Source of the DNA: Nakazawaea peltata
Lineage: Eukaryota > Ascomycota > Pichiomycetes > Alaninales > Pachysolenaceae
Reading direction: 5' to 3'
NCBI GenBank assembly: GCA_001599355.1
Contig: BCGQ01000001.1
Location: 65,135-129,134 of the forward strand
Length of the DNA: 64,000 nt
The notes under the pieces are model-generated. The model made no database searches. It saw only the letters and a program-made list of their open reading frames with translations, and was not told the DNA's origin. Below, piece after piece: positions 19,049 to 28,979 of the stretch (its first letter is position 1; each line of letters starts with the position of its first letter). A program made the translations under genes and the position numbers.

Positions 19049-19058
19049 GTCACGTGAC
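19049..19058. promoter_or_regulatory. GTCACGTGAC palindrome (Cbf1-type E-box)
   Basis: A perfect 10-bp palindrome around CACGTG. In yeasts TCACGTG is the Cbf1 (and Cbf1-Met4) site. It may serve MUP1, 1.07 kb away, or RNR1, 0.55 kb away. Confidence 0.45.
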
Positions 19059-19151
19059 TTGGACAAAAACGTGAATTTGTTTGTTTACCAACTTCTGTTT
19101 TGGGACGATGTGCAGTGGAAAACGCTTCCTGTCCAAAGGCTTTTTAAATTG

Positions 19152-19521
19152 ACGCGTCAGTATAACTCCCAATGGGGGTTCATCACAGCTGCCAGCAGAA
19201 GTCAATACACATCATTACACATCAATACAGATCAATACAACTCAATACAACTCAATATCTTGAAATTACTCGACCTATCATCACCTCATCTCCCAACTAC
19301 TTACGCGATACCTTACCCCAACTCAGTAACCCCATTCCTCCTTTTCTCCATTTCTCCCATCTTATCACCGATCCTCGCTCCTGCAAGTCTCGTTCCGTAT
19401 TTTTGTTTATTGTTACCTATTCCAGACGCGAAAACACCAAAATTCTCGGGTCCAATCTGCAAATCGCGTCGTTTTAAAAATTTTCGCTCCTCGCGAAGGC
19501 AAAAAATATAAATAAACGCGT
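19152..19521. promoter_or_regulatory. MCB and SCB-like elements upstream of RNR1
   Basis: ACGCGT at 19152-19157 (inside a TGACGCGTCA palindrome) and at 19516-19521, ACGCGA at 19303-19308, ACGCGAAAA at 19436-19444, and CGCG cores near 19465 and 19492. ACGCGT is the MluI cell-cycle box bound by MBF, and RNR1 is a classical MBF target. Confidence 0.8.
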
Positions 19522-19602
19522 TTTCTCCTCCCCCCAAAAAAAAACTTGGACATCTCTTTGCAATCATCTTGATTCGAAGATTATAACAGTAACCAAGAGA
19601 AA

Positions 19603-22233
19603 ATGTACGTTCTTAAAAGAGACGGTCACAAAGAGCCTGTTCGCTTTGATAAAATCACAGCCAGAGTCTCCAAGTTGTGCTACGGTTTAGACCCAAAGCA
19701 CGTTGACGCCGTTGCCATCACTCAAAGAGTGATCAGTGGTGTTTATGAAGGTGTCACCACCATCGAGTTAGATAACTTGGCCGCCGAGACCGCCGCTTAT
19801 ATGACCACAGTCCACCCAGACTACGCCATCTTAGCCGCCAGAATCGCCATCTCTAACTTGCATAAACAAACCACCAAATGTTTCAGTGATGTCGTTGCCT
19901 CTTTATACAACTATGTCAACCCAAAGAATGGTTTACATTCTCCTATGGTCTCCAAGGAAACCTATGATATTGTCATGGCTCATGCCGATGAGTTAAACTC
20001 TGCCATCGTTTATGACCGTGATTTCAACTATAACTACTTTGGTTTCAAGACCATGGAGAGATCTTATTTGTTGAGGATCGACGGTAAAGTTGCCGAAAGA
20101 CCACAACATTTGAATATGAGAGTCGCCATTGGTGTCCACGGTGATAACATCGAGAAGGTCATCGAGACTTATAACATGTTGTCTTTGAAGTATTTCACCC
20201 ATGCTTCTCCAACTTTGTTCAACGCTGGTACTCCACACCCACAAATGTCTTCTTGTTTCCTTGTTGCCATGAAGGAGGATTCTATCGAAGGTATTTATGA
20301 CACTTTGAAAGAGTGTGCCTTGATTTCCAAGACTGCCGGTGGTATTGGTTTGCATATCCACAACATTAGAGCCACTGGTTCTTACATTGCCGGTACTAAC
20401 GGTACTTCCAACGGTATTATTCCAATGGTTAGAGTCTTCAACAACACTGCTCGTTACGTCGACCAAGGTGGTAACAAGAGACCAGGTGCCTTTGCCTTGT
20501 ACATTGAGCCATGGCATGCCGACATCTTCGACTTCATTGACATCAGAAAGAATCACGGTAAGGAAGAAATTAGAGCCAGAGATTTGTTCCCAGCTTTATG
20601 GATCCCAGATTTGTTCATGCAAAGAGTCGAAAAGAACCAAGATTGGACCTTGTTCTCTCCAAATGAAGCTCCAGGTTTAGCCGAGGTTTACGGTGATGAG
20701 TTCATTGCTTTGTACGAGAAATACGAGAAAGAAGGCCGTGGTAGACAAACTGTCAAGGCCCAGAAATTGTGGTACTCCATTTTGGAGGCTCAAACTGAGA
20801 CCGGTACTCCATTCATGTTGTACAAAGATGCTTGTAACAAGAAGACCAACCAAAAGAACTTGGGTATTATCAAGTCTTCTAACTTGTGTTGTGAGATTGT
20901 CGAATATTCTGACCCTGAAGAAACAGCCGTTTGTAACTTGGCCTCTATTGCCTTACCTGCCTTTGTAGAAGATGATGGTGAAAAATCGTGGTACAACTTT
21001 GAGAAGTTGCACGAAATTGCCAAGTTGGTTACTAGAAACTTGAACAAGATCATTGACAGAAACTACTACCCAGTTGAAACTGCCAGAAAATCTAACATGA
21101 AGAACAGACCAATTGCCCTTGGTGTCCAAGGTTTGGCCGATACTTTCATGAAGTTCAGAGTTGGTTTCGACTCTGTTGAGGCCAAGGAATTGAACATTCA
21201 AATCTTCGAGACCATCTACCACGCTGCTGTCGAGCAAAGTATCGAATTGGCCATGGTTGAAGGTCCATACCCAAGTTACGAGGGATCTCCAGCTTCTCAA
21301 GGTTTATTACAATTCGATTTGTGGGACAGAAAGCCAACCGACTTGTGGGACTGGGATCTGTTGAAGGAGAGATTAGCTAAGCACGGTATGAGAAACTCTT
21401 TGTTGGTTGCTCCAATGCCAACTGCTTCTACTTCTCAAATCTTGGGTTACAACGAATGTTTCGAGCCGTACACTTCTAACATTTACTCTAGAAGAGTGTT
21501 GGCCGGTGAATTCCAAATTGTCAACCCATACTTGTTAAGAGATTTGGTTGATTTGGGATTGTGGAACGACTCCATGAAGAACCATATCATTTCCGATAAC
21601 GGATCTATTCAAAACTTGCCAAACATCCCAGATGAATTGAAGAAAATCTACAAGACCGTTTGGGAATTGTCTCAAAAGACCATCATTGACATGGCTGCCG
21701 ACCGTGGTGCCTACATTGATCAATCTCAATCTTTGAATATTCATATCAAGGCCCCAACTATGGGTAAGTTGACCAGTATGCACTTCTACGGTTGGAAGAA
21801 GGGTTTGAAGACCGGTATGTACTACTTGAGAACTCAAGCCGCCTCTGCTGCCATTCAATTCACCGTCGACCAAGAGAGTGCTTTGAAGGCTGGTTTGAAG
21901 GTTGCCGATTTGTCCTCTTTGAAGAGACCTGTCTACAGCCCAAGACAATTCGCCATTGTATCTTCTGCTTCTGATTCTGAGGAGAACTCCTTCTCTAAGG
22001 ATACTCCTTCCACTTCCTTGGAGAACTCGGTCGAGAACTTGAGTCTTGTTGACCTGAACAAGCCTTTGCCGGTCTCCGAGCCTGCTACTTCCACCCCAGC
22101 TCCAGTTGAGGCCCCAGTTGCTAAGGATATTTCCGAGAAGACCATCGAGGAAATCGAAGCTGATATTTACAGTGCCAAGGTTATTGCCTGTGCTATTGAT
22201 AACCCAGAGTCCTGTGAGATGTGCTCTGGATGA
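19603..22233 (+). CDS. RNR1: Ribonucleotide reductase large subunit
   Basis: 876 aa (yeast Rnr1 888). The ATP-cone occupies about 1-92. Active-site residues are present: Cys218 in MSSCFLV, then Asn427, Cys429 and Glu431 in [11 protein letters not shown], Cys444 in TAVCNLAS, and the tyrosine pair in the [10 protein letters not shown] block. The swinging C-terminal arm ends in ESCEMCSG with the Cys871/Cys874 redox pair. Known reaction: reduction of NDPs to dNDPs, rate-limiting for dNTP supply. Codon bias is strong. Its promoter has MCB elements. One CTG (codon 586, 21358-21360) sits where yeast has Thr. Converges on PRP16. Confidence 0.98.
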   Translation: MYVLKRDGHKEPVRFDKITARVSKLCYGLDPKHVDAVAITQRVISGVYEGVTTIELDNLAAETAAYMTTVHPDYAILAARIAISNLHKQTTKCFSDVVASLYNYVNPKNGLHSPMVSKETYDIVMAHADELNSAIVYDRDFNYNYFGFKTMERSYLLRIDGKVAERPQHLNMRVAIGVHGDNIEKVIETYNMLSLKYFTHASPTLFNAGTPHPQMSSCFLVAMKEDSIEGIYDTLKECALISKTAGGIGLHIHNIRATGSYIAGTNGTSNGIIPMVRVFNNTARYVDQGGNKRPGAFALYIEPWHADIFDFIDIRKNHGKEEIRARDLFPALWIPDLFMQRVEKNQDWTLFSPNEAPGLAEVYGDEFIALYEKYEKEGRGRQTVKAQKLWYSILEAQTETGTPFMLYKDACNKKTNQKNLGIIKSSNLCCEIVEYSDPEETAVCNLASIALPAFVEDDGEKSWYNFEKLHEIAKLVTRNLNKIIDRNYYPVETARKSNMKNRPIALGVQGLADTFMKFRVGFDSVEAKELNIQIFETIYHAAVEQSIELAMVEGPYPSYEGSPASQGLLQFDLWDRKPTDLWDWDLLKERLAKHGMRNSLLVAPMPTASTSQILGYNECFEPYTSNIYSRRVLAGEFQIVNPYLLRDLVDLGLWNDSMKNHIISDNGSIQNLPNIPDELKKIYKTVWELSQKTIIDMAADRGAYIDQSQSLNIHIKAPTMGKLTSMHFYGWKKGLKTGMYYLRTQAASAAIQFTVDQESALKAGLKVADLSSLKRPVYSPRQFAIVSSASDSEENSFSKDTPSTSLENSVENLSLVDLNKPLPVSEPATSTPAPVEAPVAKDISEKTIEEIEADIYSAKVIACAIDNPESCEMCSG

Positions 22234-22379
22234 TCAAACAGCTAAATTTTGTGGTGAATACTTTGTTAAACGTTTCTGGTTAAGGGTTTAGTTGATGTAT
22301 ATTAGTTTTAGATACCCAATAATTGATATGATAAAGAAATATGTAAAAAACTAAGTAAAATCTATACAGTAAGATTCAA

Positions 22380-25300
22380 TTAGAACCCCCTTCTCTTGAA
22401 TTTCATCTTGGATTTGATAATTTTAGATTGGGGTTTTGATGAACTTCCCAGAGATGGAGTCTCCTCAGCCTTCAGAGCATATTGTTCCCGGTCAGAGTTC
22501 AATTGCTGAAGAAACATCTCATGTCTGGAATTATCAAACCCTTCCACCTCATTCCGTAAAGTATAATAGTTATCCCCAAATTCTAGGAGCCATTCTGGTC
22601 TGACGACACTTACATAGTTCATATACTCTTTAGAGGTCAACAAGATCTCATGATAAACCACATGACTTGGGAAGTTATTCATCGAGTACAACAGTGAGGT
22701 AGGATGTAATAAGACAGTCAACCCATTCTGTAAGTTTGTATATTGACCAAACTTATGGAACCTCAGCAGATGGAGGTAGAAAGTTGAGCATATACACTTT
22801 AATACGAGTTCGTCATTGTTGTAGCCGGCACTGGTGAGTGGGATCTTCATATTTTGGAAGATCTGAACTATTTGCAACTTGATATCATGGGCCCGACGAA
22901 GATTCTTATAATTTAAGAAGTTCTTCTGACACCATCCACTGTTACTATTCTTCATAAAGAGATTATATACGTTCAACAAGGTGAGATGATCACTTTCCAG
23001 GATTTGGAATTTCATTCTCAGCAGGTCACTCTCGTTCTGTCTTTCTTTTGATCTGATGAAGATCTGAGGTACAGAAAGCATCGCTACAATGGCAATGATC
23101 TCTAAAGAGCAGCCGAAATCTACGGACCGGATCAATAATTTAGACAATGAAGACTCAAGAGGGAATTGACACATCTTCTGACCCAATGGAGTCAAATTAC
23201 CAAAATTATCCAACGCTTGTAAGAGCCAGAGCTCATATAAGGACGATAAAGTCAAGTCTAAGGGTGGAGAATCCATGAAAGGGAACCTGATCAAGTCTCT
23301 AATACCCAAATTCTTCAATAACAAGAGAGTGTTGGATAAATTGGTTCTTTGGATCTCCGGGATAGGTTGAGGGTACATCTCATTCTCCTGTTGAGTAAGA
23401 GTATACAATCTATAACATACTCCGGGCCCTGTTCTACCAGCTCTTCCAGACCGTTGGTTCAGTTGAGCCACAGAGATCGGACAGATTTGTAAAGTATCCA
23501 TATTCAACTTCGGATTGTAAATGTTCAATTTACTCAATCCACAGTCGATCACAAACTTGATCCCGTCTACAGTCAACGAAGTCTCTGCTATATTCGTCGC
23601 TACTACGCATTTACGGTGCTTCGACTTTGCAAAGATCTTGTTCTGGAGATCCGCAGGCAAGGTCGAATAAATAGGCAACACTTTTAAAGGTTCTATGTGC
23701 TCAAATTGTTTTAGTCTTTCCTCTAATACTTGGCATGTGACTTCGATATCCTCTTGACCAGTCATAAAACACAAGATATCACCTTTATTTTGTGATTGGG
23801 AATGGATTTTGAGCACTTGTTGAACGCAACTCTCTACGTAATCAGTTACATTATACAGATTCGACAAGATATCGACAGGGAATGTCCTTCCAGGAATCTC
23901 AAACTGAGGTGCACCTCCATAGAAAGCAGAAAACTTATCAGCATTAATAGTAGCAGAAGTTATCACCAATTTCAAATCTCTCCTCTTAGTTAAGATCGAC
24001 TTGAAAAGTCCTAATAAAATATCGGTATTTAAGGCTCTTTCGTGGGCCTCATCGATGACAATACATGAATATTTATCTAAAGTATCATTCATAAGACACT
24101 CTCGTAACAATACACCATCGGTCATGAACTTTATTTGTGTCTGTGGACTCGTATGATCCTCAAATCTGATGGTATATCCTACTTCTTTACCTAATTCACA
24201 CCCCATTTCTTCACTTACTCTTTTGGCGACACTCATAGCGGCCACTCTACGAGGTTGAGTGATGGCAATCATACCATGCTTGGTTAATCCTGCCTCTTTC
24301 AAATACTGAGGGATCTGAGTCGTCTTACCGGACCCTGTCTCTCCTACGATTACTAGTACTTGGTTCTCTAAAATAGCTTTTACGAGGTCATCCTTCACAC
24401 TGAACACAGGAAGGGTCTTTCTCTGCAGAGAAATCGACAGAAAACTAGCTCCTTCATTCAAGTCCTCTTCTTCCTCTTTCAGTTCATCCTCTTCATCATC
24501 ATTCACCTCCCCTTCCAGACCAACAACTTTACCCATCTTCGAATCTTTGAAACTCTGCTTATCACGTCGCAGTTTCTCGTTCTCATGACGTTTCTCTCGT
24601 ACTAAAAGTGACCCTTTGCGAGCCATTACGGCCAAATCTCCTTCTGGATCCTTGATAGGTTCCACCAGGGTCCTTTGTGTGGTCAATTGCACCGACAGAG
24701 TACTGGAATCCAAGAATGGAGGCCGCACCGGATCCACCGCTATACTGAACTTCAGCAGCTCATCTTCGGAGTCATCTTCATCATCAGATCCCCACTCATT
24801 CAACTCATGTCCTTTACCAAGCGATTTATTCAACTGGTTACGGATCCAACGATCATTGTCCATATTCTTCTTACGATTCCTGGTCTTCTTCAGCTTCTCA
24901 AACTTCTGTACTTGTTCCAGAGTCTTCTCTTCCAATTCTTCCTCATTGAAATCTATATAATAGTTGTCTTCGACACCATACCAAGCTCTATCAACCTCCA
25001 GATCAACATCTGTCTCGATATCATCACCAAATTCTATGGTGTCTGTTATCGTAGTGGAAGGTGAGTTGATCAAAGTCATCTCAGATTGGGCATCATTGAA
25101 AATAAGGTCGTGCTTATCGAGAGTAAAGCTCTTTTTGGGCACAATTTTGGTTTCAGAGGGGGGAACAACTTCTGAAGGCCTATTTTCCCTTATTTCTTCC
25201 TCATTTTCATTAAAACTTTTCAATCTCTGAGCATCCAGTCTTTTCATCTTCTTGAACTTGACAGGCTTCTTTACTATAGGAGCCTCATCATCGCTAAGGG

Positions 25301-25580
25301 GGGCAATTTTTACACCTCCATAAAGATTATCTTCCTCTTCTTCGTCACCCAAGTCTAGATTTATCCTCTTCTTCTTCTCTGAATTACTTTTCTTCGCCCC
25401 CAGGCTCTTCAAACTCTGAAATACCTTACTCAACTTCTCTTCAGATAGGCTCTTCTTCAATAGAAGACAGTTCTGGATGAACGTATCGGCTGAGTTTTGG
25501 TTCTTTTCGTACACATTCAAAACAATGCGACAAAACTGGTCATTTTCCCCGAGGATCCGGGCTATTTTATCCACACTCAT
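22380..25580 (-). CDS. PRP16: DEAH-box splicing helicase Prp16
   Basis: 1066 aa from the ATG at 25580 (yeast Prp16 1071); the frame is open upstream to a TTG but without another ATG. Helicase motifs: GETGSGKT at 413-420, DEAH at 510-513, SAT, and QRSGRAGRTGPG. The block PPFLDSSTL ... DPEGDLAVMARKGSLLVREKR before the helicase core is specific to Prp16, not Prp2, Prp22 or Prp43. The acidic N-terminal part diverges. Known role: ATP-dependent remodelling of the spliceosome before step two, and branch-site proofreading. Codon 707 (23462-23460) is CTG at a position that is Ala in DEAH helicases. Confidence 0.93.
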   Translation of the reverse strand: MSVDKIARILGENDQFCRIVLNVYEKNQNSADTFIQNCLLLKKSLSEEKLSKVFQSLKSLGAKKSNSEKKKRINLDLGDEEEEDNLYGGVKIAPLSDDEAPIVKKPVKFKKMKRLDAQRLKSFNENEEEIRENRPSEVVPPSETKIVPKKSFTLDKHDLIFNDAQSEMTLINSPSTTITDTIEFGDDIETDVDLEVDRAWYGVEDNYYIDFNEEELEEKTLEQVQKFEKLKKTRNRKKNMDNDRWIRNQLNKSLGKGHELNEWGSDDEDDSEDELLKFSIAVDPVRPPFLDSSTLSVQLTTQRTLVEPIKDPEGDLAVMARKGSLLVREKRHENEKLRRDKQSFKDSKMGKVVGLEGEVNDDEEDELKEEEEDLNEGASFLSISLQRKTLPVFSVKDDLVKAILENQVLVIVGETGSGKTTQIPQYLKEAGLTKHGMIAITQPRRVAAMSVAKRVSEEMGCELGKEVGYTIRFEDHTSPQTQIKFMTDGVLLRECLMNDTLDKYSCIVIDEAHERALNTDILLGLFKSILTKRRDLKLVITSATINADKFSAFYGGAPQFEIPGRTFPVDILSNLYNVTDYVESCVQQVLKIHSQSQNKGDILCFMTGQEDIEVTCQVLEERLKQFEHIEPLKVLPIYSTLPADLQNKIFAKSKHRKCVVATNIAETSLTVDGIKFVIDCGLSKLNIYNPKLNMDTLQICPISVAQLNQRSGRAGRTGPGVCYRLYTLTQQENEMYPQPIPEIQRTNLSNTLLLLKNLGIRDLIRFPFMDSPPLDLTLSSLYELWLLQALDNFGNLTPLGQKMCQFPLESSLSKLLIRSVDFGCSLEIIAIVAMLSVPQIFIRSKERQNESDLLRMKFQILESDHLTLLNVYNLFMKNSNSGWCQKNFLNYKNLRRAHDIKLQIVQIFQNMKIPLTSAGYNNDELVLKCICSTFYLHLLRFHKFGQYTNLQNGLTVLLHPTSLLYSMNNFPSHVVYHEILLTSKEYMNYVSVVRPEWLLEFGDNYYTLRNEVEGFDNSRHEMFLQQLNSDREQYALKAEETPSLGSSSKPQSKIIKSKMKFKRRGF

Positions 25581-25768
25581 CCACTTTGGGTCCAATATAC
25601 CTGAATAATGAACTACAGGAGATAGATATACAATAAATGGTAGTGTATTATAGAACAATTTCGTAGTTTATTTAGTCGTGTATATAAGAACAAACACTGG
25701 TCGTGCACCATCTACTAATCCTGTCTTCATCTCTTTTAGTCGTGTACCTTATCACCAATTTATTATAT

Positions 25769-27343
25769 CTATTTCAAATGGGCAGTAGCATCCTGATAAA
25801 GACTCTGCCAAATAAACAGTTCACTCATCATGAGCTCCACATCATCTACTTTCCAAGAACTAGTCTTGGAAAGATCTTGTAAATACAAAATGATATCTTG
25901 GAACTCCATTTCTTTCAAATCATCGCTAAATTTCATCAAAAACAGCAGACAAACGTAGACATGGAACTCGTTAAACCCGTTGGGGAACTCAGATATGTAG
26001 GTATCCCACATCCGGACGATCAAATTGATGTTGAGTTCTCTCATCAAGAGGCAATTCATCCATCTGAACGAAAATTGGAGGAAACTGAGCCCTTGTTCTT
26101 CGAAATGATCAATTAGTGACTGATCGATCCGCTTGATCAAGTTAGATAAATCATCCACCTGTCTAATGATCCCCGGTTGTTCATGGATATAATTGTCCTG
26201 GATAGTATCTAAAATCTTAGTAAGACACCAGAAAGTGTCCAGTTCGATGACATCGACCAATTCCTGGTCTAAAAGATTAGAATCAAAGGTGTCCACTTTA
26301 TCTGGGGCAGTCAAATAGATCGAAAGGAAGGTCTGATAGATAGGGGTCGACAAATCATTGATACCTTGTACATACCCGGACAGTGGGTGCCGTATTGCCC
26401 AGAGATAAAGGACTCGCTCTAAAGATTTCTGGGTACTGGCATTTTGATACAATTTGATATGAGGATTTGTTCTGGGAACATCGATCTCCACTTGGTGCCA
26501 TATAGTTTGATCTTTCCTTGTCTGTTCAAAGACTCTCTTGACGTTATCTAAATACTCTTGTCTCTTCCGTTTCAAAGTGGAGTTTCTTCTCGACAGATTT
26601 GTAGGGAGATATCCCAATAAAAGTTGCCATACAATGGGCCTCAAATCGGCAGGAACTCCATTCCAAGCCAATTTCTTCAATTTCAGTAGATCGATCGAAT
26701 CAGATTCCAATATACTTTTGAACTTCGAGACTCTATCATTACCACCAGTAGTTACAGTCTTTAAAACATGCATCGGATCGGCCACAATGCTCTTATAATC
26801 GTCACGAACTCCATTGGTCTTCCGTAGAGGCTTTGTTTGAGTCGTTGTCGATGTATTGCTGTCGACAGAAGACAACTTCAACAGCTCCACATTGGGATAA
26901 TTTATCTCCGAGTCTATGTTATCATCCCAGTCATCGTCATCATCCTGTAATTTCTTCACAAACTCCCTATTTATCAGCCGTTTGGACAAGTTCAAAGAGC
27001 TACTGGTGGGTTTATTTTGAGAGCCTCCTTGCAGGTTGGCGGCAGCCGTATAAAACGACCCAACAGAACTCTCTGAATGGCGCGGACTAGCAATATCAGC
27101 AGAAGAATTGTTCTCCAATATCGAATGTGATGCCCCCACCACCCTACTCGAGTTCTCAAATTGATCAATATGATGCTGATGGCCTCCAATAGCGGAAGAC
27201 GTCAACGATTTCAAAAAGAATGGGAGAGATCCTTGACTTCCGTTGTTATTTGTATTAGATGAAGATCCGTTCAAGAATTGGTAGTCTGAGGTTTGAGACA
27301 TCTCCGACGACGCTCGTTGATACCCCTTCTTTCTCCCCATCAT
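25769..27343 (-). CDS. GYP1: Rab GTPase-activating protein Gyp1 (TBC domain)
   Basis: 524 aa from the ATG at 27343; the frame runs upstream only to a GTG. A Ser/Asn-rich N-terminal 150 residues, an acidic DDDDDWDDN patch as in yeast Gyp1, then the TBC domain starting at LKKLAWNGVPADLRPIVWQLLLGY. The arginine finger is in IDVPRTNPH and the glutamine finger in GYVQGIND. The C-terminal blocks SFRWMNCLLMREL and RMWDTYISE complete the domain. Known role: Ypt1 GAP in the early Golgi. It follows PRP16 on the same strand. Confidence 0.92.
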   Translation of the reverse strand: MMGRKKGYQRASSEMSQTSDYQFLNGSSSNTNNNGSQGSLPFFLKSLTSSAIGGHQHHIDQFENSSRVVGASHSILENNSSADIASPRHSESSVGSFYTAAANLQGGSQNKPTSSSLNLSKRLINREFVKKLQDDDDDWDDNIDSEINYPNVELLKLSSVDSNTSTTTQTKPLRKTNGVRDDYKSIVADPMHVLKTVTTGGNDRVSKFKSILESDSIDLLKLKKLAWNGVPADLRPIVWQLLLGYLPTNLSRRNSTLKRKRQEYLDNVKRVFEQTRKDQTIWHQVEIDVPRTNPHIKLYQNASTQKSLERVLYLWAIRHPLSGYVQGINDLSTPIYQTFLSIYLTAPDKVDTFDSNLLDQELVDVIELDTFWCLTKILDTIQDNYIHEQPGIIRQVDDLSNLIKRIDQSLIDHFEEQGLSFLQFSFRWMNCLLMRELNINLIVRMWDTYISEFPNGFNEFHVYVCLLFLMKFSDDLKEMEFQDIILYLQDLSKTSSWKVDDVELMMSELFIWQSLYQDATAHLK

Positions 27344-27656
27344 CACTGCACCTGATCTCACTAACCAACTATTGATTAAACCCTTGGGCCTATATAATGT
27401 ATGGCTGGGATTGGGAGAGCGCACACGACTGTTTATTTCCGAATTGGGATATCATGAAGACACGACCGTTAAGTTTGTGTTTGACTTCTATTTTAAGTAA
27501 TTCCTATTTGAACCCCCTCTATTTTAACTCCGTTCCTCTGCGCATCGCATTTTTTTAACTCTGTTCACACGTTTAATATTTGTCTAATTTTCAGATTTTC
27601 TTATATATGTGGAGTTGACAGGTTGCAAAGTTCAAGTCATCAAAGGGTATAGAACG
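27344..27656. promoter_or_regulatory. Divergent GYP1 / MTD1 promoter
   Basis: 313 bp with a T-run (27551-27557) and a TATATATG just before the MTD1 leader. No named site recognised. Confidence 0.3.
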
Positions 27657-28607
27657 ATGTCAGAATTAGTGAAAAACGCTGGTAAGAAGATCTTAGCTTC
27701 GAGAATCTCGAAAAGTTTTTTCGATGAGATCAAACTGGTCACTTCTCAGTTACAAGAGAAGCCTAAGTTAGTAGGGTTCTTAGCTAATGAGGATCCTGCA
27801 GCTAAGATGTATGCTAATTGGACTGGGAAGACGTGTGAGGAGTTGGGATTTAAGTACGAGCTGATCCAAGTCAACAAAGAGAACTTGGAGGAAGAAATTT
27901 ATAAACTGAATGACGACGATAAAGTCAACGGAATCATCGTATATTTCCCTGTCTTCAACAATAGACAAGATCAATATTTACAGCAATGTGTCTCATTGAA
28001 GAAAGATGTCGAAGGTTTGAATTTCACTTATATCTCTAATATGTACCACAACATTCGTTTCCTTGATTCTCAGAAACAAATGAAGAGTATTTTACCTTGT
28101 ACTCCTCTTCTGATTGTCAAGATCATGGAATATTTGCGTGTCTATAACAACCTTTTAGATTACGGAGATAGATTGTATGGTAAGACTATTACTATTGTCA
28201 ACAGATCTGAAATTGTCGGTAGACCATTACTGCTGCTTTTGCTGAACGATGGTGCTACTGTCTATTCTGTCGATATCAATGATGTACAGAAATTTGAAAG
28301 AGGAGACAATTTGAGATTGAAACATCATAGAGTCACTGACACAGATCTCACTTTACTGGATGTCGCTCCAATCTCTGACGTCATCATTACCGGTGTTCCT
28401 TCTAAACTGTACAAATTCGATACCAGTTTGATCAAGAATGGTGCCGTCTGCATCAACTTCTCCAGTGAGAAGAACTTCAATGAAGAAGACGTTTTAACTA
28501 GAGCCGGCTTATACGTCCCAATGACCGGTAAGGTCACCATAGCTATGTTGTTGAGAAACATGTTGAGACTCATGGACAACGACGGTAAGCTTCATTACAC
28601 TAAATAA
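27657..28607 (+). CDS. MTD1: NAD-dependent 5,10-methylenetetrahydrofolate dehydrogenase
   Basis: 316 aa from the ATG at 27657 (yeast Mtd1 320). The fold-defining blocks are present: GFLANEDPAAKMYANWTGKTCEELG, GIIVYFPVF, DVEGLNF, TPLLIVKIMEYL and the C-terminal PMTGKVTIAMLLRNMLRL. The nucleotide-binding loop is ITIVNRSEIVGRPL. Known reaction: oxidation of methylene-THF to methenyl-THF with NAD in the cytosol, feeding purine synthesis. CTG codons at 28230-28235 and 28242-28244 fall where I recall Ala in yeast Mtd1, consistent with Ser. Confidence 0.93.
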   Translation: MSELVKNAGKKILASRISKSFFDEIKLVTSQLQEKPKLVGFLANEDPAAKMYANWTGKTCEELGFKYELIQVNKENLEEEIYKLNDDDKVNGIIVYFPVFNNRQDQYLQQCVSLKKDVEGLNFTYISNMYHNIRFLDSQKQMKSILPCTPLLIVKIMEYLRVYNNLLDYGDRLYGKTITIVNRSEIVGRPLLLLLLNDGATVYSVDINDVQKFERGDNLRLKHHRVTDTDLTLLDVAPISDVIITGVPSKLYKFDTSLIKNGAVCINFSSEKNFNEEDVLTRAGLYVPMTGKVTIAMLLRNMLRLMDNDGKLHYTK

Positions 28608-28979
28608 TAACCTCATATTTATACATTTAGATCATTTTGTAGCCCTCATCTCAACCCCACGTTATCTGCCCCACCCCTCATCGAGCTCATCTCTCATCAA
28701 CACTGAGCATTTTATGATTTTTCACCCACTATGGGAAAAATTTTCGATGTGCCCTCGGCTCTTAGTATGAGAGGGAGGATTAAACAAACTATTTGAAGGT
28801 ATTTTCCCACAATTTTGAGATATTACGAGAGCTGTGACAATCCTCAGTTCTTCGTCGATTGAAATTCTCAAAAATTGTCTCGTTTAGCTCAATTTTCAAA
28901 AGGGCGATCTGTTCCATTTTTCATCCAAAAGCTTAACTTTCACTCGGATCGCCCCTTGCAATCTAGGACAGCAAATACC
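28608..28979. promoter_or_regulatory. TRZ1 promoter and upstream open extension
   Basis: 372 bp after MTD1. The last 117 nt (from 28863) are open in the TRZ1 frame without an ATG and would encode a basic, acid-poor peptide; see findings. The rest is T-rich and C-rich with no clear motif. Confidence 0.4.

Larger units (their letters stand above)
17983..19602. promoter_or_regulatory. Divergent MUP1 / RNR1 intergenic region
   Basis: 1.6 kb. From left to right: MUP1 core promoter; three Met31/32-like sites (18302-18357); a 12-bp repeat (18688-18745); a GTCACGTGAC palindrome (19049-19058); MCB and CGCGAAA sites near RNR1 (19152-19521); and a C/A-rich leader before the RNR1 ATG. I find no gene: an open stretch starting at the ATG at 19047 runs 154 codons but overlaps the regulatory sites and resembles nothing. 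Confidence 0.6.

Noticed and set aside
19047-19511. 154-codon open stretch in the RNR1 promoter
   Set aside because: It overlaps the MCB cluster and the E-box, is rich in simple repeats and has no recognisable domain; more likely chance in an open region.
25581-25658. PRP16 extension to the TTG at 25658
   Set aside because: No ATG in the extension and no family similarity; the ATG at 25580 gives a length close to yeast Prp16.
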